Origin: JACVRM01 sp963809765
GTDB lineage: Bacteria > Actinomycetota > Thermoleophilia > Gaiellales > Gaiellaceae
Assembly (NCBI GenBank): GCA_963809765.1
Contig: CAWEKT010000001.1
Coordinates: 620,001 to 684,000, forward strand
Direction: 5' to 3'
DNA: 64,000 bases
A program made the translations under genes and the position numbers. The notes under the pieces were generated by a model. It saw only the letters and a list, made by a program, of their open reading frames with translations. It searched no databases and was not told where the DNA came from. Positions 1-9,589 of the stretch are shown piece after piece. How positions within the stretch are numbered: the first letter of the stretch is position 1; every line of letters starts with the position of its first letter.

Positions 1-3000
1 CCGGCCAGCCGCCGTTCCCTGCCGCCAAGCCGTCGCCGGCCACGGGCTGGACCGGCACCGCTGCCGACGTCGTACAGCCCGCCGATGGAGATGCGCATGC
101 GCGTCCTCGACTTCGGCGTGGACAAGTACGGCCTCTGGGCCTACATCTACGACAGCCGCAACGATCGGCGCGATGCGCTACGACCGCGTGCTCTTCTCGC
201 CGACGAAGAACTTCGCCGACACGGTCGCGAACCTGCCGCGAGGGGCGGTTCCAGGATGTCAAGGTGAAGATCCAGGGCGGCGCGCTGAACGGGCTGACCG
301 GCGGCATGTACATCAAGGTCGAGGAGCTCAGCGCCGGACCTGTCGCGCGTGCGCCTCTTCCACACCTCGGTGTCGCGCGTGATCGCCAGCTGGCCCGGGT
401 GGCCGGGCGAGCCGGGCTTCACGGGCGACTTCGAGGAGTTCCTCGCCCAGAAGTTCCCGACCTCGACGGCGGCTGACTTCGCCGTGCTCGAGGCGGGCAT
501 CGTCACGCGAGGAGACCTACGTCGAGCAGGGGCTCTTCTGGTCGGACTTCGCGGTGCCCGACCTCGACTACATCGGCATGAAGTACAGCCCGGACCTGAT
601 CCTCGCGGGCATGCCGACCACGGACGAGTTCCAGCACCAGTTCCTGGGCCTGATCTCGCCGACGCTCCCGGGCGGCAAGCCGAACCCGGCCTACGACGAC
701 GTCGAGCTCGACCACGTCAAGGACGGCCGCGTGCGCGTCCGCGAGGACTTCATCGAGCTCGCGTACATGCGGGCCGACGAGTTCCTCAGCCGCGCTCGCT
801 TCTGGACGGGTGGCAAGAAGGTGACGACGTTCGTGTCGTCGGACCACGGCTTCGCGCCGCAGTTCCTCGCCATCGACGCCAGCAAGGTGCTGGTCGACCT
901 CGGCCTGCTGTCGCGGCCGCAGACGTCGAACTGCCGCCCGGCGACCGGTGAGACGATCGGCAAGGCGAAGGCCTGCTGGGCCGGCGGCGCGGTGCAGATC
1001 TACCTCAACCTGGCGGGCCGTGACCCGGCCGGCGGCGGCCTCACACAGGTACCCGCGAACCAGGCGGATGCCACGGTGGCCCAGATCAAGGCGGCCTTCC
1101 TGGCGCTCACCGACCCCAACGACTGGACGGGCGACGGAATCCCCGAGGGGTGGAAGGTGATCGACCGGGTCTTCACCAAGGCCGAGGCCCGCTTCATCCC
1201 AAATGGGCCGGGCAGCACCGCCGACATGGCGCACCCGACCCGGACGGGCGACGTGATCGCCTTCTCCTACCCGCCGTACCAGTACGACGCGGCGACACCG
1301 GGGACACTCATCTCGCACTCGCACTTCTTCGGCCAGCACGGCTACGTGCCGGACGTCCAGGACCTCCCGAACAACATCAACATGCGGGCGACCTTCCTGG
1401 CCGGCGGCGAGGGCATCGCCAGGAAGAAGGCCGTCGTCGCCGCCAGCATCGACCTGGCACCGACGCTCGCCTTCATGATGGGCGTGCCCGAGCCGGAGCA
1501 CAGCCAGGGGCGCGTGTTGCTCGAGGCGATCAACGGCGGCACAACCAACTACACGCCGCTCGCAATCGTCGGCCTGAACGACTTCCACGGACAGCTCGAC
1601 CCGACGACGAGGGTCTACGACGGGCTCAACATCTCCGTCGGCGGAGCCGCGTTCCTCGGCTCGATGTTCGACGAGGAGTTCGCACGGTTGAAGCAGCTCG
1701 GCCTGTTGCTGGCCGCGGGCGACAACGTGGGCGCCTCGCCGGCCAACTCGTCACTGCTCCAGGACATTCCGGCGATCGACGCCGAGAACGCGTGGGGGAT
1801 GGACGCGACGTCGCTCGGCAACCACGAGTTCGACTACGGCGTCCCCCGCCTGTTGATGCACATCAACCGGGCGAACTTCCCGTTCCTCGCCACCAACGTG
1901 GTCGAGACGGCGACCGGCCAGCTGCCCAGCTGGCTCAAGGGCTCGGTGGTCTTCACCCTCAACGGGGTGCAGGTCGGCGTCATCGGCGCCGAGCTCCAGA
2001 GCACGCCGGAGCTCGTCTCCGCCGGCGCCACCGCCGGCTTGACCTTCCTCGCCGAGGCCCCGCGCATCCGGGCCGAGTCCGAGCGGCTCAAGGCGCTGGG
2101 CGTCAACGTGCAGATCGTCGTCATCCACCAGGGCACCGCGGCCGGCCAGAACCGCGTCGACGGCCTCGCGGCGGTTCCGTGGACCGGGCCGATCCTGCCG
2201 ATCGCGGACGCGCTCCAGGACACGACCGTGGACGCGATGATCGTCGGGCACACGCACCGCATCTCCAACCTGATGCGTGGGCGGATCCTGATCACGGAGG
2301 GCTTCAACGCCGGAATCAGCTACTCGGTGCTGCAGCTCATGGTGAGGAACGGTGACGTCGCCTGGGCCGGAGGCGCAACGCGGGTGGCCAAGAACCTCGG
2401 CGTCCCGCGACGCGCCGACGTGCAGTCGATCATCGACGCGGCCAACGCGGCCACGGCGGTGCTGCGGAACCAGGTCATCGGCACCCAGAAGAACGACATC
2501 ACGCGGGCGCCGACCCGGCTCTTCGAGTCCGAGATGGGGAACATGGTCGCCGACGCCATGCGCCTGAAGTACCCAGGCGTTGACGCGGCGTTTACCAACT
2601 CCGGCGGACTCAGGGCCGACCTGCTGTTCACGCCGCCGAGCGCCGGCGAGGCGCCGGGCGAGATCACCTGGGGCGAGATGTTCTCCGTCCTGCCGTTCGG
2701 CAACCGGTCGGTGATCATCACGCTCACCGGCGCCCAGCTCCGGACGGCGTTCCTGAACGGGTTCTCGCCGGTGTGCGACTCGAACATCAACACCGGCCGC
2801 TTCCCGCAGATCTCCGGGCTGAAGGTGACCTACCGCTGCAACGGGCTGGTTCCGGTCGTGACGGGCATGTGGAAGGCGCCGGCCGGCCCTGCAGGGCCGC
2901 TGACCCCGATCGGCGACGCCGACCTCATCCGCTTCGTGACGAACGACTTCATGCTCACAGGCGGCGACGGCTACACGATCTTCCTCCAGGCGACGAACGT

Positions 3001-3103
3001 GCAGCAGCCTGGCGACGACCTGCTCCAGGTCGCGATCGACTACGTCGCGGCCAACTCGCCGGTCGACCCGGTGGTCGACGGGCGCATCATCAGGGAGCCG
3101 TAA
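1..3103 (+). CDS. Secreted phosphodiesterase (alkaline-phosphatase fold) fused to 5'-nucleotidase; 5' end outside window, frame-disrupted
   Basis: The first half matches the alkaline phosphatase/type I phosphodiesterase superfamily: SSDHGFAP (about 838-861) and SHSHFFGQHG (about 1315-1344) carry metal-binding Asp and His residues. From about 1558 a complete 5'-nucleotidase follows, with the metallophosphatase motifs GLNDFHG, AAGDN, GNHEFDYG and GHTHR, then a C-terminal nucleotide-binding domain with NSGGLRAD and TGGDGYTIF. One polypeptide could therefore cleave phosphodiesters or nucleotides and release phosphate and nucleosides outside the cell; that coupling is inference. The frame is open without interruption from about 515 to 3103. 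Before that, coding sense moves through five frames (near 80, 168, 246, 340 and 512), always by +1. No start is visible, so the gene begins upstream of the window. A strong hairpin terminator follows. Confidence 0.8.
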
Positions 3104-3113
3104 CCCGTTCGAG

Positions 3114-3143
3114 GAGGGAGCGCCGGGCCGCCGGCGCTCCCTC
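3114..3143 (+). terminator. Hairpin terminator after the phosphodiesterase/5'-nucleotidase gene
   Basis: Arms 3114-3126 (GAGGGAGCGCCGG) and 3131-3143 are perfect 13-base reverse complements around a 4-base loop, 11 bases after the stop codon. A pyrimidine-rich run follows, but there is no true U-tract. Confidence 0.75.
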
Positions 3144-3208
3144 TCTCGATCTGCGAGGCGGCCTGTTCAGGCACGGAATTGCGCCGAAAGCGGCGTGAGA
3201 ACGGTGTC

Positions 3209-3214
3209 TATACT
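3209..3214 (+). promoter_or_regulatory. -10 box of a probable leaderless rpsA promoter
   Basis: TATACT lies 9 bases before the rpsA ATG. No purine-rich ribosome-binding site lies between them, so the transcript probably starts at or very near the ATG. I see no clear -35 element. Confidence 0.55.
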
Positions 3215-3223
3215 GCCCCCTCC

Positions 3224-4840
3224 ATGGCCAACGACACGATCGACACGACCGCGCAACAGGCCGCGGACCCGGACGTCTGGGTCACCGGCGAAAACGGCGA
3301 GCTCATCCCCAACTACGAGGCGAGCTTCCCGACCATCACCGAGGGGGAAGTCGTCCACGGCACCGTCGTGCGCGTGGACAAGGACGAGGTTCTCGTCGAC
3401 ATCGGCTACAAGTCCGAGGGCGTCATCCCGGTCGCCGAGCTCTCGATCCGCCGTTCGGTCAACCCGGCCGACGAGGTCAACGTCGGCGACGAGATCGACG
3501 CGCTGGTGCTCACGAAGGAGGACGCCGAGGGCCGGCTGATCCTCTCGAAGAAGCGCGCGCGGTTCGAGCTGGCCTGGAAGCAGATCGAGGGCGCCGCCGA
3601 GAGCGGCGAACCGGTCAACGGCAAGGTGATCGAGGTCGTCAAGGGCGGGCTCATCCTCGACCTCGGCGTGCGCGGCTTCCTGCCCGCCTCGCTGGTCGAC
3701 ATCCGCCGCGTTCAGGATCTCGACGAGTTCCTCGGCCGCGAGCTGCGCTGCAAGGTGATCGAGCTCAACCGCTCGCGCAACAACGTCGTGCTGTCGCGCC
3801 GCGCCGTGCTCGAGGACGAGCGCAAGGAGCAGCGCCAGGCGATCCTCGACCGCCTCAACCCCGGCGACGTGGTCGAGGGGACGATCTCGAACATCGTCGA
3901 CTTCGGCGCGTTCGTCGACCTCGACGGCATGGACGGGCTCATCCACATCTCCGAGCTGTCGTGGACGCACGTGAACCACCCGTCCGAGGTGCTGGACATC
4001 GGCCAGGAGGTCAAGGTCAAGGTGCTCGACATCGACCGCGACCGCCAGCGCATCTCGCTCGGCCTCAAGCAGACGCAGTCGGACCCCTGGCAGCAGGTGC
4101 TCGAGAGCTACACGCAGGGCGACGTCGTCGAGGGCAAGGTCACGAAGGTGGTCACCTTCGGCGCCTTCGTCGAGATCATGCCGGGCGTCGAGGGCCTCGT
4201 GCACATCTCCGAGCTGGCGGCACACCACGTCGAGAACCCGCGTGAGGTCGTGTCGCAGGCCGACACGGTGCGCGTCAAGATCATCGAGGTCGACGCCGAG
4301 CGCCGGCGGCTGTCGCTCTCGCTCAAGCGGGTCGAGGAGGGCGCTCCGGTACGGACGGCGGACGGGGAGCCGCCCCAGCTCGACCTCTCCGAGGACGTGT
4401 TTCCGGCCACCGCCGCGGCCGAGGACGCCATTGCCCCGCACGGCGAGGCCGACGTGCTCGATCCCGGCGCCGATGCCGAGACGCTCGACGCCGGCGCGCT
4501 GAGCGATCCCGTTGGGGCTGCCGCCGAGGTGGCCGAGACGGAGGTCGATGCGGCCGAGGCCGAGGCCGAGGTAGAGGTCGAGGCCGAAGCGCAGATCGAG
4601 GCGGAGCCCGAGGTCGAAATCGAGGCCGTGGAGGCCGAGCCGGAGGTCCAGGCAGCCGCGGTCGAGGCCGTCGAGGCGGAGACCGAGGTCGAGGCAGCCG
4701 AGCCCGCCACGCCCGCCGTGGACGAGGGCGAGCCGATGGCGAGCGTCGCCCCGGAGGCGGACGAGGTGGACGAGGCCGATGCGCCCGCCGCCGACGCACA
4801 GGCTGCCCCGCAGGCGGCCGGCCCTGACGACGAGTCCTAG
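3224..4840 (+). CDS. rpsA: 30S ribosomal protein S1
   Basis: The 538-residue protein has four S1 RNA-binding repeats in its first 380 residues, beginning at EGEVVHGTVV, SGEPVNGKVI, PGDVVEGTIS and QGDVVEGKVT. The last two are the most canonical (VDFGAFVDL and VTFGAFVEI, each followed by GLVHISEL or GLIHISEL). It binds mRNA on the 30S subunit and helps translation initiation. Four repeats rather than six is the usual actinobacterial form. The last 150 residues are an acidic Ala/Glu/Val-rich tail of low complexity. The ATG at 3224 is chosen because the protein then begins MANDTI and a -10 box sits just upstream; no Shine-Dalgarno sequence is present. coaE overlaps the 3' end. Confidence 0.95.
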   Translation: MANDTIDTTAQQAADPDVWVTGENGELIPNYEASFPTITEGEVVHGTVVRVDKDEVLVDIGYKSEGVIPVAELSIRRSVNPADEVNVGDEIDALVLTKEDAEGRLILSKKRARFELAWKQIEGAAESGEPVNGKVIEVVKGGLILDLGVRGFLPASLVDIRRVQDLDEFLGRELRCKVIELNRSRNNVVLSRRAVLEDERKEQRQAILDRLNPGDVVEGTISNIVDFGAFVDLDGMDGLIHISELSWTHVNHPSEVLDIGQEVKVKVLDIDRDRQRISLGLKQTQSDPWQQVLESYTQGDVVEGKVTKVVTFGAFVEIMPGVEGLVHISELAAHHVENPREVVSQADTVRVKIIEVDAERRRLSLSLKRVEEGAPVRTADGEPPQLDLSEDVFPATAAAEDAIAPHGEADVLDPGADAETLDAGALSDPVGAAAEVAETEVDAAEAEAEVEVEAEAQIEAEPEVEIEAVEAEPEVQAAAVEAVEAETEVEAAEPATPAVDEGEPMASVAPEADEVDEADAPAADAQAAPQAAGPDDES

Positions 4841-5468
4841 CGACACAACCAGCGCGCGCCGGCGGCCGGTCTCGGTCGCGATCACCGGAGGTATCGGAAC
4901 GGGGAAGTCGACCGCCCTGCGGGCCTTCGCCCGCCACGGAGCCGCGACGGTCTCGAGCGACGAGATCGTCCATCACCTGCTCCGCAACGACCCGAACGTC
5001 AAGCAGGCGCTGCTCGAACGGCTCGGCGACGGGATCCTGGGCGAGGACGGCGAGATCGACCGGGCACGCGTCGGCAGCATCGTCTTCGGCGACCGCGAGC
5101 TGCTCGCCTGGCTGGAGGGGCTCCTGCACCCGCTGGTCAGCGCCGAGTACCTGCGCTGGCGCGCGGCGCTCGCGGAGCTGCCGAACCCGCCCGCGGTCGC
5201 GGTCACCGAGGTGCCGCTCCTCTACGAGGCGGGTGGCGAGGGGCGTTTCGACGCCGTCGTCGCCATCACGGCGTCGCCGCGGCTGCGCGAGCGGCGGGGG
5301 AGGCCGGTCCCGCCCGAGCGGGACAGCCGGCTGCTGCCGGACGACGAGAAGCTCGAACGCGCCGATTACGCGTACGTCAACAACCGCTCGGTCGAGGATC
5401 TGGACGCCTTTGTCGCCACCGTGATGTCCGACTTGCAGCAACGTGATCGCAACATGCCATCACAATGA
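4779..5468 (+). CDS. coaE: Dephospho-CoA kinase
   Basis: This enzyme phosphorylates dephospho-CoA, the last step of coenzyme A synthesis. The P-loop GGIGTGKST stands near the usual N-terminus, followed by SSDEIVHHLL, LLHPLV and VTEVPLLYEAG, all family motifs, and the C-terminal half contains the expected RADYAYVNN segment. The start is uncertain. The only ATG in frame (4779) lies inside rpsA and adds about 30 non-conserved Arg/Pro-rich residues; no ATG or GTG exists between the rpsA stop and the conserved VSVAITGG. A rarer start codon or a base error is possible. Overlap with rpsA suggests co-transcription. Confidence 0.88.
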   Translation: MRPPPTHRLPRRRPALTTSPSDTTSARRRPVSVAITGGIGTGKSTALRAFARHGAATVSSDEIVHHLLRNDPNVKQALLERLGDGILGEDGEIDRARVGSIVFGDRELLAWLEGLLHPLVSAEYLRWRAALAELPNPPAVAVTEVPLLYEAGGEGRFDAVVAITASPRLRERRGRPVPPERDSRLLPDDEKLERADYAYVNNRSVEDLDAFVATVMSDLQQRDRNMPSQ

Positions 5469-5469
5469 C

Positions 5470-5505
5470 TTGACAATGACGTCATGTGACGTCATAGTGA
5501 CGTCA
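5470..5505 (+). promoter_or_regulatory. Promoter with three phased TGACGTCA operator sites
   Basis: The 8-base palindrome TGACGTCA occurs at 5477-5484, 5487-5494 and 5498-5505, spaced 10 and 11 bases apart, close to one helical turn. They fill the region between a perfect -35 box (TTGACA, 5470-5475) and the start codon at 5507. A weak -10 (CATAGT, 5493-5498) lies 17 bases after the -35. The next gene encodes a ribbon-helix-helix protein, a class that binds tandem sites on one face of DNA, so autorepression is the simplest reading. Confidence 0.72.
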
Positions 5506-5506
5506 C

Positions 5507-5971
5507 ATGCAGCTCGGACAGATCATCGAAGCACTCAGGAACGACCTCGTCGCAGTGGCTTCCGTCGGCGACGAGCAGACGGCCGGCGTCGCCCAGCGCA
5601 TCAGCGTTGCGCTTGAGGGCTCGCTCGGCCTCCGCATGGTGGACGCCTTCGCGGCGGCGGCACTCGAGCTCAACGCACAGCTGCCGGACGGCCACGTCGA
5701 GGTTCGCCTCGCGGGCCGCGATCCGGAGTTCGTGTACATCGAGGCCGAGCCCACCGAGCCGGCGATCCCCGGCGACATCGAGGCCCTGGCCCGCATCTCA
5801 TTGCGGCTGCCCGAGGGCCTGAAGAAGACGTGTGAGGACGCGGCCGCCGCCGAAGGCGTGTCGCTGAACACCTGGATCGTCCGCGCGCTCGCCCGCGTCG
5901 CCGGAGGCGGCGGGGGCGGTGGCGCCGCGAGGCGGAAAGGAAACCGGCTGACGGGCTACGCCCGCAGCTGA
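5507..5971 (+). CDS. Ribbon-helix-helix (HicB/Arc-like) regulator
   Basis: The 154-residue protein has an N-terminal region of unknown function and a C-terminal segment (ARISLRLPEGLKKTCEDAAA, then VSLNTWIVRALAR) with the strand-helix-helix pattern of Arc/HicB DNA-binding domains. A Gly-rich basic tail ends the protein. The ATG directly follows three phased TGACGTCA sites and no Shine-Dalgarno is present, so translation is probably leaderless. It is the first gene of a block with a small ORF, a DUF4097 protein and four MFS exporters, and may control all of them. Its target and any inducer are unknown. Confidence 0.7.
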   Translation: MQLGQIIEALRNDLVAVASVGDEQTAGVAQRISVALEGSLGLRMVDAFAAAALELNAQLPDGHVEVRLAGRDPEFVYIEAEPTEPAIPGDIEALARISLRLPEGLKKTCEDAAAAEGVSLNTWIVRALARVAGGGGGGGAARRKGNRLTGYARS

Positions 5972-5982
5972 AAGGAGGAGTG

Positions 5983-6123
5983 ATGTACCTAACGTCCCTC
6001 AACTACAGCGACGTGCGTGTCGACCAGCGGCCCGCCCGCGGCATCGCGGGTCGCCCGGCCGGACGGGGCGAGATCGATCTCCGCGTGGCGTCCATCCGCC
6101 GCCGCGGGGCAGTCCGGCGATGA
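5983..6123 (+). CDS. Small ORF (46 residues) coupled to the DUF4097 gene
   Basis: A strong Shine-Dalgarno (AAAGGAGG, 5971-5978) precedes this ATG, and the stop codon overlaps the next start in an ATGA. The product starts MYLTSLNYSDVRVDQ and is otherwise Arg/Gly-rich with no recognisable domain. The downstream DUF4097 gene has no ribosome-binding site of its own, so the small ORF may exist mainly to bring ribosomes to it. It could also be the true N-terminus of that protein, separated by a base error. Confidence 0.5.
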   Translation: MYLTSLNYSDVRVDQRPARGIAGRPAGRGEIDLRVASIRRRGAVRR

Positions 6124-6965
6124 ATCGGACGTTCGCCACGCCGGGAGCGGTGCGGCTCGAGATCGAGCTGACCACCGGGCAAGTCGACGTCCAGACCTCC
6201 GACATGGAGGAGACCACCGTCGAGCTCGTGCCGCTCAACAGCTCCGACGCCACCCTGCGCGCGATCGAGGAGGCTGCCGTCATCCACGACGAGCACAGCG
6301 GTCTCCACCGGGTGCGCGTCCAGGTCGGCAAGCAAAAGGGGTTCTACTTCGGCCGGGGGCCTCAGGTGCAGGTGACCGTGGGTTGCCCGACGGGTGCCGC
6401 CCTCTCGGTCGCCTCTGCTGCGGCCACCGTGCGCGCCGAGGGGCGGTACGGCGACGTCGAGATCAAGGCCGTCTCGGGCGACACGATGCTGAGCGAAGTG
6501 GACGGCGAGGCGCGCGTGAAGTCGGTCAGCGGCGACATGCGGCTGGGGCGCGTCGGCGCCAGGGCGGAGCTCGGGTCGGTCTCGGGCGACATCCGGCTCG
6601 ACCAGGTCGAGGGCGCGTGCACGGCCAAGACGGTCTCCGGCGACGTCATGATCGGCGATGCGCACACCTCCGTCGAGATGACGACGGTGTCCGGTGACCA
6701 GCAGCTCTCCGCTGTCCAGGCGGGGAGGATCGAGCTGCGGAGCGTCTCGGGGGACATCCGGATCGGCGTGCGGCGCGGGACCGGCGTCTTCATGGACGTC
6801 AACTCGCGCAGCGGCGACCTGACGTCGGAGCTCGACACGAGCGACGGCGAGGGAGAGGGAGAGGGCAGCGGCGCCCAGGTCGAGATCCGGGCGTCCAGCG
6901 TCAGCGGCGACATCAGCATCGTCCGGGCGGCCGGCCGGGAGCCGGTCGTCGATCACGCGGCGTAG
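6120..6965 (+). CDS. DUF4097-family beta-repeat protein
   Basis: The 281-residue protein is built from short repeats centred on a VSGD motif (KAVSGDTML, KSVSGDMRL, GSVSGDIRL, KTVSGDVMI and others), the pattern of DUF4097 proteins predicted to form a beta-solenoid. I see no signal peptide or membrane segment in this frame. Relatives often sit beside envelope-stress or transport genes; here it lies between a ribbon-helix-helix regulator and a run of exporters. The start overlaps the preceding small ORF. The biochemical role is unknown. Confidence 0.75.
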   Translation: MNRTFATPGAVRLEIELTTGQVDVQTSDMEETTVELVPLNSSDATLRAIEEAAVIHDEHSGLHRVRVQVGKQKGFYFGRGPQVQVTVGCPTGAALSVASAAATVRAEGRYGDVEIKAVSGDTMLSEVDGEARVKSVSGDMRLGRVGARAELGSVSGDIRLDQVEGACTAKTVSGDVMIGDAHTSVEMTTVSGDQQLSAVQAGRIELRSVSGDIRIGVRRGTGVFMDVNSRSGDLTSELDTSDGEGEGEGSGAQVEIRASSVSGDISIVRAAGREPVVDHAA

Positions 6966-6995
6966 CGCACTCACAACACGAGGGGAGGTAGCACC

Positions 6996-8330
6996 GTGCG
7001 GCTCTGGCCGAAGGGAGGACTCTGGCGCCACGGCGACTTCCTGAAGCTGTGGACGGCCGAGACGATCAGCGTCTTCGGCTCGCAGATCTCGGGCCTGGCG
7101 CTGCCGCTCGTCGCCATCCTCACGCTCGAGGTGAGCGCGTTCGAGGTCGCGCTCCTCGGCGTCATCGAGTTCCTGCCGTTCATCCTCGTCTCGCTGCCGG
7201 CGGGCGTGTGGGTCGACCGGCTGCGGCGCAGGCCGATCCTCATCGCAGGCGACCTCGGCCGTGCCGTGCTGCTCCTGTCGATCCCGGTCGCCTACATGGC
7301 CGACGCGCTGACGATCTGGCAGCTCTACGTCGTCGGCTTCGCCGTCGGCGTCTTCACCGTCTTCTTCGACGTCGCCTACCAGTCGTACCTGCCCTCGCTG
7401 GTCGCCCGGGAGCAGCTGGTCGACGGCAACTCCAAGCTCGAGATCACCCGCTCGGCGTCGCAGATCGGCGGCCCCGGCGCCTCCGGGCTGCTGGTGCAGG
7501 CGCTGACGGCGCCGGCCGCAGTCCTGGTCGACGCGCTCAGCTTCGTCGCCTCGGCCCTGTTCCTCTTTCGCATCCGTCGGGTGGAGCAGCGGCCCGAGCG
7601 CGGCGAGGCGGGCGAGCGCGGCCCGGGGATGAAGGCGGAGCTCGCGGAGGGCCTGCGCTTCGTGCTCGGCAACCCCGTCCTGCGCTCGATCGCGGCCTCC
7701 ACGGCCACGTTCAACTTCTTCGGGAACCTGATGTTCGCGGTCCTGCTCGTCTACGTCGTGCGCGACCTGGGGATGAGCGCGGGGCTGATCGGCGTCGTGA
7801 TGATGATCGGCAACGTCGGCTTTCTCCTGGGCGCCCTCACGGCCGGCCGCATCTCCGGCCGGATCGGCGTGGGCCCGGCGATCGTCGCCGGGGCCGCGCT
7901 CGGCGCTGCGCAGCTGCTCGTGCCGCTCGCGCCCCAGGATGCGACCGGCGCCGTGCCCTTCCTCGTGACCGCGTTCGTGATCTCGGGGTTCGGCGTGGTG
8001 CTCTACAACGTCAACCAGCTCAGCCTGCGCCAGGCGATCACGCCGGAGCGGCTCCAGGGGCGGATGAACTCGGTCATGCGCTTCATCGTCTGGGGCGTGA
8101 TCCCGCTCGGCACGCTCGTGGGCGGCACGATCGCCTCGACGACGACGCTGCGCACCTCCGTCTGGGTGGGGGCGATCGGAATGTGCCTCGCCGGGCTCCC
8201 GGTGCTGCTCTCGCCCGTGCGCTCGCTCCGCACGGTGCCCGAGCCTGACGGGCCGCTCGAGGGCGTCGGCGACGTGCCGCTCGGGCCGGGCCCGGCGCCG
8301 ATCCCGGCCGTCGAGGGGGACAGGTCGTGA
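6996..8330 (+). CDS. MFS exporter 1
   Basis: The 444-residue protein has about 12 hydrophobic segments and the loop motif WVDRLRRRP after helix 2, typical of major facilitator drug/siderophore exporters of the EntS-like kind. The GTG start follows a good Shine-Dalgarno (GGGGAGG). The sequence WRHGDFLKLWTAETIS to SYLPSLV closely parallels MFS exporter 3 (9582-10853), so the two are paralogues. It overlaps the next gene by four bases (GTGA). The substrate cannot be told from sequence. Confidence 0.85.
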   Translation: MRLWPKGGLWRHGDFLKLWTAETISVFGSQISGLALPLVAILTLEVSAFEVALLGVIEFLPFILVSLPAGVWVDRLRRRPILIAGDLGRAVLLLSIPVAYMADALTIWQLYVVGFAVGVFTVFFDVAYQSYLPSLVAREQLVDGNSKLEITRSASQIGGPGASGLLVQALTAPAAVLVDALSFVASALFLFRIRRVEQRPERGEAGERGPGMKAELAEGLRFVLGNPVLRSIAASTATFNFFGNLMFAVLLVYVVRDLGMSAGLIGVVMMIGNVGFLLGALTAGRISGRIGVGPAIVAGAALGAAQLLVPLAPQDATGAVPFLVTAFVISGFGVVLYNVNQLSLRQAITPERLQGRMNSVMRFIVWGVIPLGTLVGGTIASTTTLRTSVWVGAIGMCLAGLPVLLSPVRSLRTVPEPDGPLEGVGDVPLGPGPAPIPAVEGDRS

Positions 8331-9589
8331 GCGACACGCGAGCTGTGAGCCGGCGCGACCTGTTCCGAAACCGGGCCCTGATGGGGCTGCTCGCGCGGGA
8401 CATCGTCTCAGTCACCGGCTCGCAGATGACCTGGATCGCGCTGCCGTGGTTCGTGCTGACGACGACGGGCTCGCCGGCGCGCATGACCATTGTGCTCGCG
8501 GTCGAGTCCGCGGCGCTCGCGCTCGCCGGCCTCGCGAGCGGCACCATCGTCGCGCGGCTCGGGCCGCGACGGACGATGCTGGTCGCTGACCTCGTTCGCG
8601 CGCCCTTGATCGCTGCGGTGCCGGTCTTGCACGCGCTCGACTCGCTCTCCTTCGGTCTCCTGCTCGTGCTCGTGGTCGCCGTGACGGCGCCGGCGCTGCC
8701 GTCCTACTCGGCGAAGACGAGCCTTCTCCCCGACCTGGTTCACGAGGACGAGGCGCTGCTTGCGGAAGCGAACGCGCTCGTCCAGGCGGCGAACCGGGTG
8801 ACGATGATCGCCGGCCCGGCGTTCGGCGGAGCACTCATAGCGGTCGTGGGAGCGACCAACGTGCTCCTCATCGACTCGCTCACCTTCCTCGCGGGGTTCG
8901 TGCTCGTCGCGATCCTGGTGCCCGTGGTCGGGCACGTGCCTGCGAGGAAGGAGGAGCGCTCGCTCCGGGCCGGCGTTCGCTTCCTCTGGCGGGAGCCGCT
9001 GCTGCGGCCCTGGACGGGCGCGCTGGTCGTCTCCGACGTCGCCTTCATCGTGCTCTTCGCGACCCTGCCGGTGCTGGTGATCGACCGCTTCGGCGAGCGG
9101 CCGGAGCTGCTCGGCTGGATCTGGGGCGCCTGGGGGCTGGGCGCCGTCATCGGCAGCGTGGTCGCGTTCCGCATCGTGGGCAGCATCGACCGGCTGCTCG
9201 TCGGCAGCCTCGGCGAGATCTTCATGATCCTCCCGCTCTGGCTGCTGCTGGCAGGCCTGCCGCCGGCGGGTCTCGTCGTGGCGATGGCGGCCTCGGGGCT
9301 CGCCAACGGCATCGTCAATGCCCCGCTTCACGCCATCATCCAGCTGCGCACGCCACGCGTGCTGCGCGCGACCGTGATCGCCGTCATCATCTCGCTGACG
9401 GCAGGCCTCGGCCCCGTGGCGCTCGCGGCGGCCGGGCCTGTGCTCGAGTCCGTCGGCTGGGAGCCGGTCCTGCTGACGCTGCTGGCCGTCCAGACGATGG
9501 CCACGGCGGCGTTCACGACTGCCGGCCTGCGCGAGCGGGCGCGCGGGGCGAGGTTCGACCCGTTGCAGACGGCGGACGAGAGTGCCTGA
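8327..9589 (+). CDS. MFS exporter 2
   Basis: This 420-residue, 12-helix major facilitator protein belongs to a different subfamily from its neighbours on each side: its N-terminal TWIALPWFVLTTTGSPARM is nearly repeated in MFS exporters 5 and 6 at 13649 and 16078. The start GTG overlaps the stop of exporter 1, so the genes are translationally coupled. The final 30 residues are hydrophilic. The substrate is unknown. Confidence 0.83.
   Translation: MSDTRAVSRRDLFRNRALMGLLARDIVSVTGSQMTWIALPWFVLTTTGSPARMTIVLAVESAALALAGLASGTIVARLGPRRTMLVADLVRAPLIAAVPVLHALDSLSFGLLLVLVVAVTAPALPSYSAKTSLLPDLVHEDEALLAEANALVQAANRVTMIAGPAFGGALIAVVGATNVLLIDSLTFLAGFVLVAILVPVVGHVPARKEERSLRAGVRFLWREPLLRPWTGALVVSDVAFIVLFATLPVLVIDRFGERPELLGWIWGAWGLGAVIGSVVAFRIVGSIDRLLVGSLGEIFMILPLWLLLAGLPPAGLVVAMAASGLANGIVNAPLHAIIQLRTPRVLRATVIAVIISLTAGLGPVALAAAGPVLESVGWEPVLLTLLAVQTMATAAFTTAGLRERARGARFDPLQTADESA

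Noticed and set aside
3167..4885. 572-codon minus-strand frame opposite rpsA
   Set aside because: Repetitive Leu/Asp/Arg-rich composition that mirrors the S1 repeats; no independent support.
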